From the NCBI RefSeq assembly GCF_030362815.1, contig NZ_JAUCGR010000001.1, positions 612,024-676,023 on the forward strand: a stretch of DNA of 64,000 nucleotides, read 5' to 3'. A model generated the notes under the pieces. The model saw only the letters and a program-made list of their open reading frames with translations. It was not told the origin of the DNA and did no database searches. How positions within the stretch are numbered: position 1 is the first letter of the stretch; every line of letters begins with the position of its first letter. This document shows positions 52,104-61,544 of the stretch, piece by piece. Both the position numbers and the translations under genes were made by a program. This DNA is from Cellulomonas edaphi (GTDB lineage: Bacteria; Actinomycetota; Actinomycetes; Actinomycetales; Cellulomonadaceae).

Positions 52104-52834
52104 CGGATCCTCCGGGCGATCACGTCGTGCACGGGATGGCCGAGGTCCAGGCCGCGCTGCTCGAACTTGGTGACGGGGCGGTGGGCGGGCCGGTCCACCA
52201 GGCCGCTGCTGTCCAGGTCGGGGTCGGCCGCGAGCACGTCGCGCATCTGCTCGGCGTACTGGGGCCAGTCGGTGGCGCAGTGCAGCGTTCCCCCGAGGCG
52301 CAGCCGACTACGGAGCAGCTCGACGTGCGCCGGCTGCACGAGCCGACGCTTGTGGTGGCGGCTCTTGGGCCAGGGGTCGGGGAAGAACACGTGGACCGCG
52401 TCGAGGCTGCCGGGTGCGAGGGCTCGGCGCACGAGGTCCAGGGCGTCGCCATGGCCGACGCGCACGTTGGTCAGCCCCGCCGCGTCGACGAGCCCGAGCA
52501 GGCTCGCGATGCCCGGCAGGTGGGCCTCGAGCGCCAGGTAGTCTCGGTCCGGGTCGGCCGCCGCCATGGCCGCGGTGGTCTCTCCCATGCCGGAGCCGAT
52601 CTCGAGCACCACCGGCGCGGCGCGGCCGAAGAGCGCGACCGTGTCCAGCATCCCGTCGCTCGTGGTGGGGAACGGGTGCTCGGCGTCGTGCACCGAGAAC
52701 CCGAGGCGCGGCCACAGGTTCGCCAGCGACTCTTCGCGGTCCCGGCTCAGCGGTGCGCGGCGCGGGTGGAACGTGCGCAGCGGCTCGTGCGGGCGCGACG
52801 CCACGTGGCGGAAGGCGTCGGAGGGCAGGGGCAC
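52100..52834 (-). CDS. trmB: tRNA (guanine-N7-)-methyltransferase
   Basis: A 244-residue SAM enzyme making m7G46 in tRNA variable loops. SAM-binding LEIGSGMGETTAAMAAADP (~75-93), LTNVRVGHGDALDLV, and the family signature FFPDPWPKSRHHKRRLVQP (~147-165) are intact, with a C-terminal TKFEQRG motif (~219-225). GTG 52834 is 8 nt after TAGGCT (complement of 52843-52848); GTG 52840 is an alternative. It is co-translated with the LysR-like protein. Confidence 0.94.
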   Translation of the reverse strand: MPLPSDAFRHVASRPHEPLRTFHPRRAPLSRDREESLANLWPRLGFSVHDAEHPFPTTSDGMLDTVALFGRAAPVVLEIGSGMGETTAAMAAADPDRDYLALEAHLPGIASLLGLVDAAGLTNVRVGHGDALDLVRRALAPGSLDAVHVFFPDPWPKSRHHKRRLVQPAHVELLRSRLRLGGTLHCATDWPQYAEQMRDVLAADPDLDSSGLVDRPAHRPVTKFEQRGLDLGHPVHDVIARRIR

Positions 52835-52854
52835 GGTCACCCAGCCTACGGACG

Positions 52855-53607
52855 TCACGGCGGGGTGATGATCGCGAACGCCTCGCCGAACGGGCCGCGC
52901 ACCCGCGCGTTGCGGCCGAACGGGGAGTCGAACGGCCCGTCGAGCAGGGCGCCGCCCAGCTCGGCGACCCGCGCGGCGGCCGCGTCGACGTCCGGCACGG
53001 CGAAGTACACCATCCACGCCGCGGGGGCTGGGGACTGGCCGACGCCCGCCACGGGCACCCCGTCCCGGCGCAGGGACGCGTAGACGAAGCCGTCGCCGCT
53101 CATGTCGTCCGCCTCGAGCGACAGGACGTGCTGGTAGAAGGCGAGCGAGAGCGGCTGGTCGGGCGACATCACCTCGGTCCACGCCACGGCGCCGGGCTCG
53201 TCGACCACGTCCCAGCCCCGGTGCGCGCGGCTCTGCCAGAAGCCGAAGACGGCCCCGGCGGGGTCGGCGGCGATGGCCATGGCTCCCATCGGGGGGATGG
53301 GGGTCGCGCCGACGAGCACGCGCGCCCCGGCTGCTGCCGCGGTGGACACGCTCGCCTCGACGTCGTCGGTGGCGAGGTACACGCACCACTGCGCACGAGA
53401 GGTCTGCTCGCCCATCGGCTCACCCAGTCCCGCGACCCGCCGACCCCCCAGGTGCGCGATCGTGTAGCCGCCCGTCTCGGGCCCGCCCACGTCGAACTCC
53501 CAGCCCAGCAGGGGGCCGTAGAACGCCCGTGCCGCATCGAGGGACGGCACGGTGAGGTCCGTCCAGGCCGGCGTCCCGGCGGGCCAGGGGTCGCGGTGCG
53601 TGGTCAT
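52855..53607 (-). CDS. Two-domain VOC (glyoxalase-fold) protein
   Basis: A 250-residue protein of two VOC modules: ~10-125 (TPAWTDLTVPSLDAARAFYG, QWCVYLATDDVEASV, DPAGAVFGFWQ) and ~135-250 (AVAWTEVMSPDQPLSLAFYQ, AAWMVYFAVPDVDAAAARV, DSPFGRNARVRGPFGEAFAI). Members range from dioxygenases to antibiotic-binding proteins; metal ligands are not fully conserved, so no reaction is assigned. Secreted hydroxyneurosporene-type homologues share this layout. ATG 53607 follows GGGAT-type sequence by 6 nt. Confidence 0.83.
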   Translation of the reverse strand: MTTHRDPWPAGTPAWTDLTVPSLDAARAFYGPLLGWEFDVGGPETGGYTIAHLGGRRVAGLGEPMGEQTSRAQWCVYLATDDVEASVSTAAAAGARVLVGATPIPPMGAMAIAADPAGAVFGFWQSRAHRGWDVVDEPGAVAWTEVMSPDQPLSLAFYQHVLSLEADDMSGDGFVYASLRRDGVPVAGVGQSPAPAAWMVYFAVPDVDAAAARVAELGGALLDGPFDSPFGRNARVRGPFGEAFAIITPP

Positions 53608-53688
53608 GGCCTCATCCCACACCCTCGCGGGCGTCCCCGCCGCCGGATCCGTCGGGCGTGCGTACGGCTCGTGTGCTACCCACGAGGC

Positions 53689-54657
53689 ATGACCTCGAAG
53701 GACGCAACGGGCAGGCCCGAAGGAGGCGAGAGCGCGCTGACGGTCGTCGTCGCGCTCGGCGCCAACGTGCTGATCGCCCTGGCCAAGTCGGCGGCGGCCG
53801 TGATCACGGGTGCGGCGTCGATGCTCGCCGAGGCCGCGCACTCGTGGGCCGACGCGGGCAACGAGGTGTTCCTGCTCATCGCCCAGCGCAAGGCCGCCCG
53901 ACCCGCGGACGACGCCCACCCGCTCGGGTACGGGCGCGAGGTCTACGTGTGGTCCATGTTCGCGGCCATCGGGCTGTTCGCGGTGGGCGCGGGCGTCTCG
54001 GTCACCCACGGCGTCCAGGAGCTCGTGCACCCCGAGCCGGCCACCGACTTCGGGGTCGCCTACGTGGTCCTCGCCGTGTCCGCGGTGCTCGAGGGCATCT
54101 CGTTCCTGCAGGCGCACAAGCAGGCGCGCCGCGAGGCTGCCGCGCGCGAGACCGAGCTGCTGGACCACATCCTCGCCACGTCCGACCCGACGGTCCGCGC
54201 CGTCTTCTTCGAGGACGCGGCCGCGCTCGTCGGCATCGCCATCGCCGCGACCGGGATCGGGCTGCACCAGGCGACCGGCTCCGCGATCCCCGACGCCGTC
54301 GGCTCGATCCTTGTGGGCGTGCTGCTGGGCGTGGTCGCCGTGGTGCTGATCCAGCGCAACCGCCGGTTCCTGGTGGGGGAGTACGCCGACTCCCGGGTGG
54401 GTGACGCCGTCGTGCGCCAGATGCTCGAGCAGCCCGAGATCGCCCGGGTGACGTCGCTGTCGCTGCAGTACGTCGGTGCGCAGAAGCTCTCGCTCGTCGC
54501 CGCCGTCGACCTGGAGGGTGACCCGGACGAGACGCTCGCCTCGCACCAGCTCGCCGAGCTGGAGCGGCGGATCTCTGGCCACCCCGCGATCGTGCGTGCG
54601 ATCCTCTCCCTGTCCGAGCCCGAGGAGGCTTCGCTCGATCCGGGTGGTGCGACGTGA
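53689..54657 (+). CDS. Cation diffusion facilitator (CDF) transporter
   Basis: A 322-residue, six-helix metal/proton antiporter. TM2 carries SMLAEAAHSWADAGNEVFLL (~43-62), with the HxxxD metal pair. DDAHPLGYGREVYVWSMFAA follows TM2, and TM5 has FEDAAALVGIAIAATG. A C-terminal cytosolic domain (~215-310) completes the family layout. It likely exports Zn, Mn or Fe. It overlaps the ClC gene by 4 nt (GTGA), so the two are translationally coupled. Confidence 0.9.
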   Translation: MTSKDATGRPEGGESALTVVVALGANVLIALAKSAAAVITGAASMLAEAAHSWADAGNEVFLLIAQRKAARPADDAHPLGYGREVYVWSMFAAIGLFAVGAGVSVTHGVQELVHPEPATDFGVAYVVLAVSAVLEGISFLQAHKQARREAAARETELLDHILATSDPTVRAVFFEDAAALVGIAIAATGIGLHQATGSAIPDAVGSILVGVLLGVVAVVLIQRNRRFLVGEYADSRVGDAVVRQMLEQPEIARVTSLSLQYVGAQKLSLVAAVDLEGDPDETLASHQLAELERRISGHPAIVRAILSLSEPEEASLDPGGAT

Positions 54658-55976
54658 CCGAACCCCTCGAGGGCGATGATGCGGCACCGCACGTGCCGGT
54701 CGGGCAGCTGCTCGGTGCGATCGTCCCCGCGGCGGCCGTCGGCGCGCTGTGCTCGCTGCTCCTGATCGGCCTGTCCTTCGTCGCCGAGACGCTCCAGGGC
54801 CTGATCTGGGACGACCTGTCGGACGCGCTCGGCATCGCCTCCGACTCACCGTGGTGGATCGTGTCCGTGCTGACCGTGACCGGCGTCGCGGTGGGCCTCG
54901 TGGTCAAGTACGTGCCGGGCCACGCGGGGCCGGACCCCGCCACGCACGGGCTCGTCGGACCGCCGCCGTCGCCCTCCGTGACGCCGAGCCTGGCGCTCGC
55001 CCTCGTGCTCATGCTCGCGGGCGGCGTGAGCCTGGGGCCCGAGAACCCGATCATGGCGATCAACGCCGCCCTGGTGGTGTGGCTCGGAGGCAAGGTGCTG
55101 CCCGCCGCGAAGGTGCCGCACTGGGTGGTGCTGTCCACCGCGGGCACGATCGGGGCGATGTTCGGCACGCCGGTGGCAGCGGCGCTCATGCTGTCCGAGC
55201 TCGACGTGGGCGACCGGCGCATCCCCCTGTGGGACCGGCTCTTCGCCCCGCTCGTCGCGGCGACGGCCGGCTCGATCGTCACGCTCAGCCTCTCCGACCT
55301 GAGCCTGGTGATCGACCTGCCCGGCTACGCCTTCCACCGGTGGGACCTGCTGATCGCCCTCGCGGTCGCGGTCGGCGCCGCGGTCGTGGGCGTGCTCGCG
55401 TCGGCGGTGTTCGCGCCGATGCACGGGCTCTTCCACCGGTTGCGCGACCCGCTGGTCCGGATCACCGTCGGCGGCCTGCTGCTCGGGGTGCTCGGTGCGA
55501 TCGGTGGGCCCCTCAGCCTGTTCAAGGGCCTCGACGAGATGAAGGAGCTGCCGGCCGAGATCGGCACCATGACGGCGCTGGGCTTCCTCGGGCTGGGCAT
55601 GGTCAAGGTCGTCGCGCTGCTGGTCGCCTCGACCGCGGGCTTCCGGGGTGGCCGCATCTTCCCGGCGGTCTTCGCGGGCGCCGCCTTCGGGTTCGCCGTG
55701 AGCGCCGCCTTCCCGTCCGTCTCCCTGCCGCTCGCCGTAGGCGCGGGCATCGTCGGGCTCGTGGTGGCCGTGAGCCGCAGCGGGTGGCTGAGCATCTTCA
55801 TGGCGCTCGCGGCCATCCCCGACCCCGTGCTGCTGCCCGTCCTGGTGCTCGCCTCGCTCGGCGCGTGGCTGATGGTGGCGAACCGCCCGGTGATGATCGC
55901 GCCCGAGCTCGCGGCCGAGCCGCGCGCCCCGGGGGAGCCCGACGAGCCCGAGGTCAGTCGCCCGACGCCGGCGTGA
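54654..55976 (+). CDS. ClC-family ion channel/transporter (YfeO-like)
   Basis: A 440-residue polytopic protein. AGGVSLGPENPIMAINAALV (~122-141) holds the GPE gating glutamate motif, and STAGFRGGRIFPAVFAGAAFG (~326-346) the GxFxP anion-site motif. The first selectivity loop reads GHAGPDPATHG rather than GSGIP, as in YfeO-like members. Transport of chloride or fluoride is possible but not shown. It is the second gene after the CDF transporter. The 3' end overlaps the convergent YihY gene by 23 nt. Confidence 0.87.
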   Translation: MTEPLEGDDAAPHVPVGQLLGAIVPAAAVGALCSLLLIGLSFVAETLQGLIWDDLSDALGIASDSPWWIVSVLTVTGVAVGLVVKYVPGHAGPDPATHGLVGPPPSPSVTPSLALALVLMLAGGVSLGPENPIMAINAALVVWLGGKVLPAAKVPHWVVLSTAGTIGAMFGTPVAAALMLSELDVGDRRIPLWDRLFAPLVAATAGSIVTLSLSDLSLVIDLPGYAFHRWDLLIALAVAVGAAVVGVLASAVFAPMHGLFHRLRDPLVRITVGGLLLGVLGAIGGPLSLFKGLDEMKELPAEIGTMTALGFLGLGMVKVVALLVASTAGFRGGRIFPAVFAGAAFGFAVSAAFPSVSLPLAVGAGIVGLVVAVSRSGWLSIFMALAAIPDPVLLPVLVLASLGAWLMVANRPVMIAPELAAEPRAPGEPDEPEVSRPTPA

Positions 55977-56826
55977 CGCCCGAGCCACCCGAGCCACTCG
56001 CGCCGCGCACCACGCGGCCGATCGGCCCGTCCGACTCCGCGCACGCACGACCGATGACGGTCGTCGCGACGATCACCAGGGCGATGGCGAACAGCCAGCC
56101 GATGTAAGCGAACACGAGACCGAGCACCCCGAACTGGCGGGCGCCGGCCTCCATCGCGAGCGGCAGGTAGATGCTGCCGGCGAGGTTGAGGACGCCGAGG
56201 CAGATCGCCGTGAGGGCCGCGGTGAACACGAGGATGCGCACGGGGACCTGCCGTTGCAGGAGCATCCATGGCACGAAGGTCCACAGCGCGGTCCAGACGG
56301 CCACAGCCAGGATCGCCGCGACGGTGCCCCGCCACACGTCTCCCTCGAGCGTCGAGCGGGTGAACGCGATCGCCAGCACCGCGAGGACCACGGCGAGGAC
56401 GGTGGCGAGCCATCGCCACGCCGTGCGGACGCTCGCCTTGTGCACGCCCCACGTGCGCAGGTACACACGCTCGAGCGCCCGGGAGAACGAGGTGGCACTG
56501 AGCAGGGCGACGAGGATGCTGAACGCGCCGATGGAGCCGATGGCGGTCGCGTCCGTCGGCACCGATCCCGCCAGCGCGGCCCGCGTCTGGTCGGACAGGC
56601 CGAGGGAGTCGGCGACGAGCGAGCCGAACCCGGGCTGGCGGGGACGGACGGTCGCCGCGACGAGCATGAGCGGGACGATCGAGGTGAACGCCTGTGCCGC
56701 GAGGGTCATCGCGCGGTCGAAGACCTCGAGCCGGGCCAGGTCGAGCGCGATCCGTTCCACGAGCCGGCCGCCCCAGGTGTCACGGACGGACTCCCAGGTC
56801 CGCAGACCACGCTCGCGGACGCCCAC
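55954..56826 (-). CDS. YihY/BrkB-type inner membrane protein
   Basis: A 290-residue membrane protein with about six helices. DRAMTLAAQAFTSIVPLMLV (~33-52), FSRALERVYLRTWGV (~108-122), then WRGTVAAILAVAVWTALWTF and IYLPLAMEAGARQFGVLGLV match the YihY/BrkB family, long misnamed ribonuclease BN. Function is unknown. GTG 56826 follows the alpha/beta hydrolase stop by 1 nt, so the two form an operon. Confidence 0.85.
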   Translation of the reverse strand: MGVRERGLRTWESVRDTWGGRLVERIALDLARLEVFDRAMTLAAQAFTSIVPLMLVAATVRPRQPGFGSLVADSLGLSDQTRAALAGSVPTDATAIGSIGAFSILVALLSATSFSRALERVYLRTWGVHKASVRTAWRWLATVLAVVLAVLAIAFTRSTLEGDVWRGTVAAILAVAVWTALWTFVPWMLLQRQVPVRILVFTAALTAICLGVLNLAGSIYLPLAMEAGARQFGVLGLVFAYIGWLFAIALVIVATTVIGRACAESDGPIGRVVRGASGSGGSGVTPASGD

Positions 56827-56827
56827 G

Positions 56828-57757
56828 TCAGTCCTGCTCGAGGTGCCCCGCGAGGAACCGCAGGACCTCGTCCAGGTAGCGCTCGCGCGTCGGGCTGGGG
56901 GACAGCGCCAGGTCGTGGGCACCGCCGGGCACCTCGACGAACGTGACGTCGCTCCCCAGCCGGACGGCTCGGCTCGCGATGTGCGCGACGTCGAGCACGG
57001 AGTCGGTGGTGAGCAGCTCCTCGTGCCACCGGTCGTCCGGGCCGGTGGCGTCGGAGGCCAGCACCAGCACGGGCACGTCGATCGCGAGGCCGCGAGCCAC
57101 GCGGGCGTGGCCGCGCCGGACCGCTCTGATGAAGCCGGCGGTCACGGGGAACCCCTCGATCGGCTTCCAGGCCAGGTCGTAGCCCCACTCGGCGTGCAGT
57201 GCCTCGCCGTAGTGCTTGCCCAGCCTGGCAGCCCGCAGCGACGGCGCGAACCGGCCGACGACGTCGATCAGCGGGGCGGCCACCGCGCGCTCGAACCAGT
57301 TCGCCCGCAGGTCCAGCCAGGGGCTGTTCAGCACGACCGCGTCCACGACGCCGGGGCGCGCGTCGGCCCACAGCGACGCGACCAGGCCGCCCATCGAGTG
57401 CGCCATGAGCACCACCTGGTCGTGGTCGGCGCGCAGCAGGCGCACGGCCGCGTCGATCTCCTCGGCCAGCGCGCCCAGGTCGGTCGGTGCATTGGGGCGG
57501 CGGCCCGGCCGGATCGAGCGCCCGAAGTCGCGCAGGTCCAGCGCCGCGAAGTCGTAGCCGGCGCCCACGAGCGCGTCGCCGACGTGAGTCTGGAAGAAGT
57601 AGTCGACGAACCCGTGGACGTACAGGACCGCGCGCCGCGACGGCGCTGCCACCCGGCGGACCAGCGTCGCGACGGGGTCCGGCGTGCCGCCGTCGGGCCG
57701 CAGGGGCAGGGTGGTGACCGTCCATCCCGGGCCGAGCACGTCCACGTCGTTCGCCAT
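56828..57757 (-). CDS. Alpha/beta hydrolase
   Basis: A 309-residue serine hydrolase. The oxyanion strand is AVLYVHGFVDYFFQT (~44-58), the nucleophile elbow AHSMGGLVAS (~119-128, Ser ~121), the acid lies in VPVLVLASDATGPDD (~228-242), and the His in VPGGAHDLALSP (~276-287). The layout resembles monoglyceride lipases/lysophospholipases. ATG 57757 lies 6 nt after CACGAT. It is upstream of the YihY gene in one operon and divergent from clpB. Confidence 0.88.
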   Translation of the reverse strand: MANDVDVLGPGWTVTTLPLRPDGGTPDPVATLVRRVAAPSRRAVLYVHGFVDYFFQTHVGDALVGAGYDFAALDLRDFGRSIRPGRRPNAPTDLGALAEEIDAAVRLLRADHDQVVLMAHSMGGLVASLWADARPGVVDAVVLNSPWLDLRANWFERAVAAPLIDVVGRFAPSLRAARLGKHYGEALHAEWGYDLAWKPIEGFPVTAGFIRAVRRGHARVARGLAIDVPVLVLASDATGPDDRWHEELLTTDSVLDVAHIASRAVRLGSDVTFVEVPGGAHDLALSPSPTRERYLDEVLRFLAGHLEQD

Positions 57758-57803
57758 GTCGGGATCGTGCCACGCGGCACCAGCAGGCGCAGCCATCGGC
57801 AGA

Positions 57804-57824
57804 CTTGAGCGGAATAGACTCAAC
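57804..57824. promoter_or_regulatory. HAIR element (HspR operator) upstream of clpB
   Basis: CTTGAGC (57804-57810), 7 nt, ACTCAAC (57818-57824) matches the HspR-associated inverted repeat CTTGAGT-N7-ACTCAAG at 12 of 14 positions. HspR represses dnaK and clpB in actinobacteria until heat shock. It lies 54 nt before the clpB start. Confidence 0.85.
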
Positions 57825-57877
57825 TCTGGTTAGGGTTGTGACAGGCAGTCATCCGAACCCGACCACCAGGAGGTCAT

Positions 57878-60472
57878 GTGGACGCCAAGTTCACCACGCG
57901 GTCCCAGGAGGCCATCGGCGACGCCATCCAGCAGGCGTCCGCAGCGGGCAACCCGCAGCTCGAGCCGGCCCACATGCTCAACGCCCTGCTCCAGCAGGAG
58001 GGCGGTGTCGCCGGGGCGCTGCTCGACGCCGTCGGGGCCGACCGTGCCGCGCTCGCGCGCTCGACGCGCGCCGTCCTGGTGGGTCTGCCCGCGAGCTCCG
58101 GGTCCACCGTGGCTCAGCCGTCGGCCTCGCGCGCGACGGCCGCCGCCCTGGAGGCGGCGAACGCGGAGGCCCGGGCCCTCGGCGACGACTACGTCTCGAC
58201 CGAGCACCTGCTGCTCGGCCTGGCCGCGGGCCAGTCGGGCGTCGCCGACGCCCTGCGCGCCGCGGGTGCGTCGCGCGACGCCCTGGCCGCCGCCCTGCCG
58301 TCGGTGCGCGGCACCGGCCGCGTGACGAGCCCCAACCCCGAGGGGACGTTCAAGGCCCTCGAGCAGTACGGGCTCGACCTCACCCAGCGCGCGCGCGACG
58401 GCAAGCTGGACCCGGTGATCGGTCGCGACTCCGAGATCCGCCGCCTGGTGCAGGTCCTGTCGCGGCGGACCAAGAACAACCCCGTGCTGATCGGCGAGCC
58501 GGGCGTGGGCAAGACCGCCGTGGTGGAGGGCCTGGCGCAGCGCATCGTCGCCGGTGACGTGCCCGAGTCGCTGCGTGGCAAGCGCCTGATCGCCCTGGAC
58601 CTGGCCGCCATGGTGGCCGGCGCGAAGTACCGCGGCGAGTTCGAGGAGCGCCTCAAGGCCGTGCTGGAGGAGATCACCAGCTCGGACGGCGAGGTCGTCA
58701 CGTTCATCGACGAGCTGCACACGGTCGTCGGCGCGGGCGCGGGCGGCGAGGGCGCGATGGACGCCGGCAACATGCTCAAGCCCATGCTCGCGCGCGGCGA
58801 GCTGCGCCTGGTGGGCGCCACCACGCTCGACGAGTACCGCGAGCGGATCGAGAAGGACCCCGCGCTGGAGCGCCGGTTCCAGCAGGTCTACGTCGGCGAG
58901 CCCTCGGTCGAGGACACCGTCGCGATCCTGCGCGGGCTCAAGGAGCGCTACGAGGCGCACCACAAGGTCACCATCTCCGACGCCGCGCTCGTCGCGGCCG
59001 CGTCGCTGTCCGACCGCTACATCCCCGGACGCCAGCTGCCCGACAAGGCGATCGACCTGGTCGACGAGGCCGCCTCCCGCCTGCGCATGGAGCTCGACTC
59101 GAGCCCCATCGAGGTGGACCAGCTCCAGCGCGCCGTGACCCGGCTCGAGATGGAGGAGGTCGTGCTCTCGGAGTCCGACGACGAGGCCTCCGCCGAGCGG
59201 CTCGAGCGGCTGCGTGCCGACCTCGCCGACCGGCGCGAGGCGCTCGCCTCGCTCACGGCCCGCTGGGAGAAGGAGAAGGCGGGCCACAACCTCGTCGGCG
59301 ACCTGAAGGCGCGGCTGGACACCCTGCGCACCGAGGCCGAGCGCCTGCTGCGTGAGGGCTCCCTCGAGGCCGCCGCCCGGCTCCAGTACGGGGAGATCCC
59401 CGCCCTGGAGGACGAGATCCGCCGCGCCGAGGAGTCGGAGGCCGCGGTGGACGACGAGCTCCCCGAGGGCACTCCGATGATCGCCGACAAGGTGGGGCCC
59501 GACGAGGTCGCCGAGGTGGTGGCCATGTGGACGGGCATCCCCGCGGGCCGGCTGCTCGAAGGCGAGACGGCGAAGCTCCTGCGCATGGAGGAGGTGATCG
59601 GCGAGCGGCTGATCGGCCAGAGCGCCGCGGTCGGTGCCGTCTCCGACGCGGTCCGGCGTGCCCGCACGGGCATCTCCGACCCGAACCGGCCCACGGGCTC
59701 GTTCCTGTTCCTGGGCCCCACGGGCGTCGGCAAGACGGAGCTGGCCAAGGCGCTCGCGGACTTCCTCTTCGACGACGAGCGCGCCATGGTCCGCATCGAC
59801 ATGTCGGAGTACGCCGAGAAGCACTCGGTCGCGCGGCTCGTCGGGGCGCCTCCCGGCTACGTCGGCTACGAGGAGGGCGGCCAGCTCACCGAGGCCGTGC
59901 GACGCCGGCCGTATTCGGTGGTGCTGCTCGACGAGGTGGAGAAGGCCCACCCGGAGGTGTTCGACGTCCTGCTGCAGGTGCTCGACGACGGCCGGCTGAC
60001 GGACGGCCAGGGTCGGACCGTCGACTTCCGCAACGTGATCCTGGTGCTCACCTCGAACCTGGGCTCGCAGTTCCTGGTGGACCCCCTGCTGTCCGAGGAG
60101 GCCAAGCGCGAGGCCGTGATGAGTGCGGTCCGGGGAGCCTTCAAGCCGGAGTTCCTCAACCGGCTCGACGACGTGGTGCTCTTCGACCCGCTGTCGATCG
60201 CCGAGCTCGGCCACATCGTCGACATCCAGGTGGCCTCGCTGGCCGCTCGGCTGCACGAGCGGCGGCTGACGCTCGAGGTCACGCCGAGCGCGCGGGAGTG
60301 GTTGGCGCTGGAGGGCTACGACCCCGCGTACGGCGCGCGTCCGCTGCGGCGGCTCGTGCAGCGCGAGATCGGCGACCGGCTGGCGCGAGCGCTGCTGTCC
60401 GGCGAGGTCCGCGACGGGCAGACCGTGGTGGTCGACCGGTCCGGCGCCGGGCTGTCGGTCACCGCGCGCTGA
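57878..60472 (+). CDS. clpB: ATP-dependent chaperone ClpB
   Basis: An 864-residue Hsp100 disaggregase that works with DnaK to extract proteins from aggregates. The Clp_N repeats are at ~4-145. NBD1 has Walker A GEPGVGKT (~206-213). The coiled-coil middle domain is at ~400-525. NBD2 has GPTGVGKTE (~613-621) and the sensor [11 protein letters not shown] (~755-765). There is no ClpP-binding IGF loop, as expected for ClpB. GTG 57878 has a strong AGGAGG 6 nt upstream. The HAIR element implies HspR control. Confidence 0.97.
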   Translation: MDAKFTTRSQEAIGDAIQQASAAGNPQLEPAHMLNALLQQEGGVAGALLDAVGADRAALARSTRAVLVGLPASSGSTVAQPSASRATAAALEAANAEARALGDDYVSTEHLLLGLAAGQSGVADALRAAGASRDALAAALPSVRGTGRVTSPNPEGTFKALEQYGLDLTQRARDGKLDPVIGRDSEIRRLVQVLSRRTKNNPVLIGEPGVGKTAVVEGLAQRIVAGDVPESLRGKRLIALDLAAMVAGAKYRGEFEERLKAVLEEITSSDGEVVTFIDELHTVVGAGAGGEGAMDAGNMLKPMLARGELRLVGATTLDEYRERIEKDPALERRFQQVYVGEPSVEDTVAILRGLKERYEAHHKVTISDAALVAAASLSDRYIPGRQLPDKAIDLVDEAASRLRMELDSSPIEVDQLQRAVTRLEMEEVVLSESDDEASAERLERLRADLADRREALASLTARWEKEKAGHNLVGDLKARLDTLRTEAERLLREGSLEAAARLQYGEIPALEDEIRRAEESEAAVDDELPEGTPMIADKVGPDEVAEVVAMWTGIPAGRLLEGETAKLLRMEEVIGERLIGQSAAVGAVSDAVRRARTGISDPNRPTGSFLFLGPTGVGKTELAKALADFLFDDERAMVRIDMSEYAEKHSVARLVGAPPGYVGYEEGGQLTEAVRRRPYSVVLLDEVEKAHPEVFDVLLQVLDDGRLTDGQGRTVDFRNVILVLTSNLGSQFLVDPLLSEEAKREAVMSAVRGAFKPEFLNRLDDVVLFDPLSIAELGHIVDIQVASLAARLHERRLTLEVTPSAREWLALEGYDPAYGARPLRRLVQREIGDRLARALLSGEVRDGQTVVVDRSGAGLSVTAR

Positions 60473-60479
60473 GCTCTGG

Positions 60480-60507
60480 GGCTCCCGGCCGTCAGCGGCC
60501 GGGAGCC
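60480..60507. terminator. Bidirectional terminator between clpB and the sigma-factor gene
   Basis: GGCTCCCGGCCG (60480-60491) pairs perfectly with CGGCCGGGAGCC (60496-60507) around TCAG. The right arm is the end of the convergent sigma gene itself (its stop codon is in the loop). Confidence 0.88.
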
Positions 60508-61466
60508 AGCTCGGCAGGGATCCCGAAGGCGTCGAGCGTGGCGGCCTCCGTGAACACGACCGCGCGCCTGATCCCGGCCGCGACCACGTCGAAGACCTGC
60601 AGCGAGTGGCGCGCGTAGGCCCCGTCCACCCGGGTGTAGGCGGCGACCGCCGGCTGGCCGTTCGCCGCCACGGGCCGCATGCGCCAGTCGGTGCCACGCA
60701 GCTCGAGCGCGCGGGCGATGAACGCCACGTAGTCGGCCGGCCCGCGGTACCAGACGGCGACCGGCGGCATCTCCAGCACGACGTCGTCGGTGAGCAACGA
60801 GGCCAGGGCGGCGAGGTCCGTGCCGACGAACGCGTCGACGTACCGGTCGACGTGCGCGCGGCGCTCCGCCGAGCTGGGCTCGCGCACACCGTCCTCGCCG
60901 ACCCCCGTCTCGCGCAGCCGCGCGCGGGCCCGCTGCAGACCGCTGTTCACGGCGGCCGGCGTGGTGCCCAGCGCGACGGCGACCTCGGCGGCCGACCATT
61001 CGAGCACCTCGCGCAGGATGAGGATCGCGCGCTGCCGGGCGGGCAGCAGCTGCATCCCCGCGATGAGCGCGAGCCGCAGCCGGCCGCGCGCGAGGACGAC
61101 CGCGGCGGGGTCGCCCGCGTCGCCGCTGAGCAACGAGTCCGGGATCGGCTCGAGCCACGCGGGCTCCGCGCCAGGGACGAGCGGCGCCCGCGGGTCGTCG
61201 CTCGCGGCCACGACGCCGGACGGCAGTGGCCGGCGTCGGCGGCCGTCGAGCGCCGTGAGGCACGCGTTGGTCGCGATCCGGTGCAGCCACGTGCGCATCG
61301 AGGCGCGTCGCTCGTCGTACCGGTCGTAGGCGCGCCAGGCCCGCAGCAGCGTGTCCTGCACCAGGTCCTCGGCGTCGTGGACCGACCCGAGCATCTGGTA
61401 GCAGTGCGCGAGCAGCTCACGGCGGTACGGAGCGGTCTGACGCTCGAAGTCGTCGGTGCGGGGCAC
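60492..61466 (-). CDS. ECF sigma factor with C-terminal SnoaL-like domain
   Basis: A 324-residue sigma factor. Region 2 has HCYQMLGSVHDAEDLVQDTL (~21-40) and TWLHRIATNACLTALDGRRR (~59-78). Region 4 has LLPARQRAILILREVLEWSA (~140-159). Residues ~200-324 are a SnoaL-fold extension (VDRYVDAFVGTDLAALASLL). In such SigJ/SigG-like groups the extension controls activity in place of an anti-sigma factor. GTG 61466 is used. The upstream gene encodes a free SnoaL protein. Confidence 0.9.
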   Translation of the reverse strand: MPRTDDFERQTAPYRRELLAHCYQMLGSVHDAEDLVQDTLLRAWRAYDRYDERRASMRTWLHRIATNACLTALDGRRRRPLPSGVVAASDDPRAPLVPGAEPAWLEPIPDSLLSGDAGDPAAVVLARGRLRLALIAGMQLLPARQRAILILREVLEWSAAEVAVALGTTPAAVNSGLQRARARLRETGVGEDGVREPSSAERRAHVDRYVDAFVGTDLAALASLLTDDVVLEMPPVAVWYRGPADYVAFIARALELRGTDWRMRPVAANGQPAVAAYTRVDGAYARHSLQVFDVVAAGIRRAVVFTEAATLDAFGIPAELAPGR

Positions 61467-61544
61467 GCGTGGCCTCTCGGAGGTCGGTGGTGGCTCGATG
61501 TAACCACGGCCGGACCGGGCGGTGGGACCGCCCGGTCCGACCGC

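Noticed and set aside
57830..60889. Minus-strand open frame of about 1019 codons opposite clpB
   Set aside because: ClpB motifs on the plus strand are unambiguous, and the antisense product has no family features.
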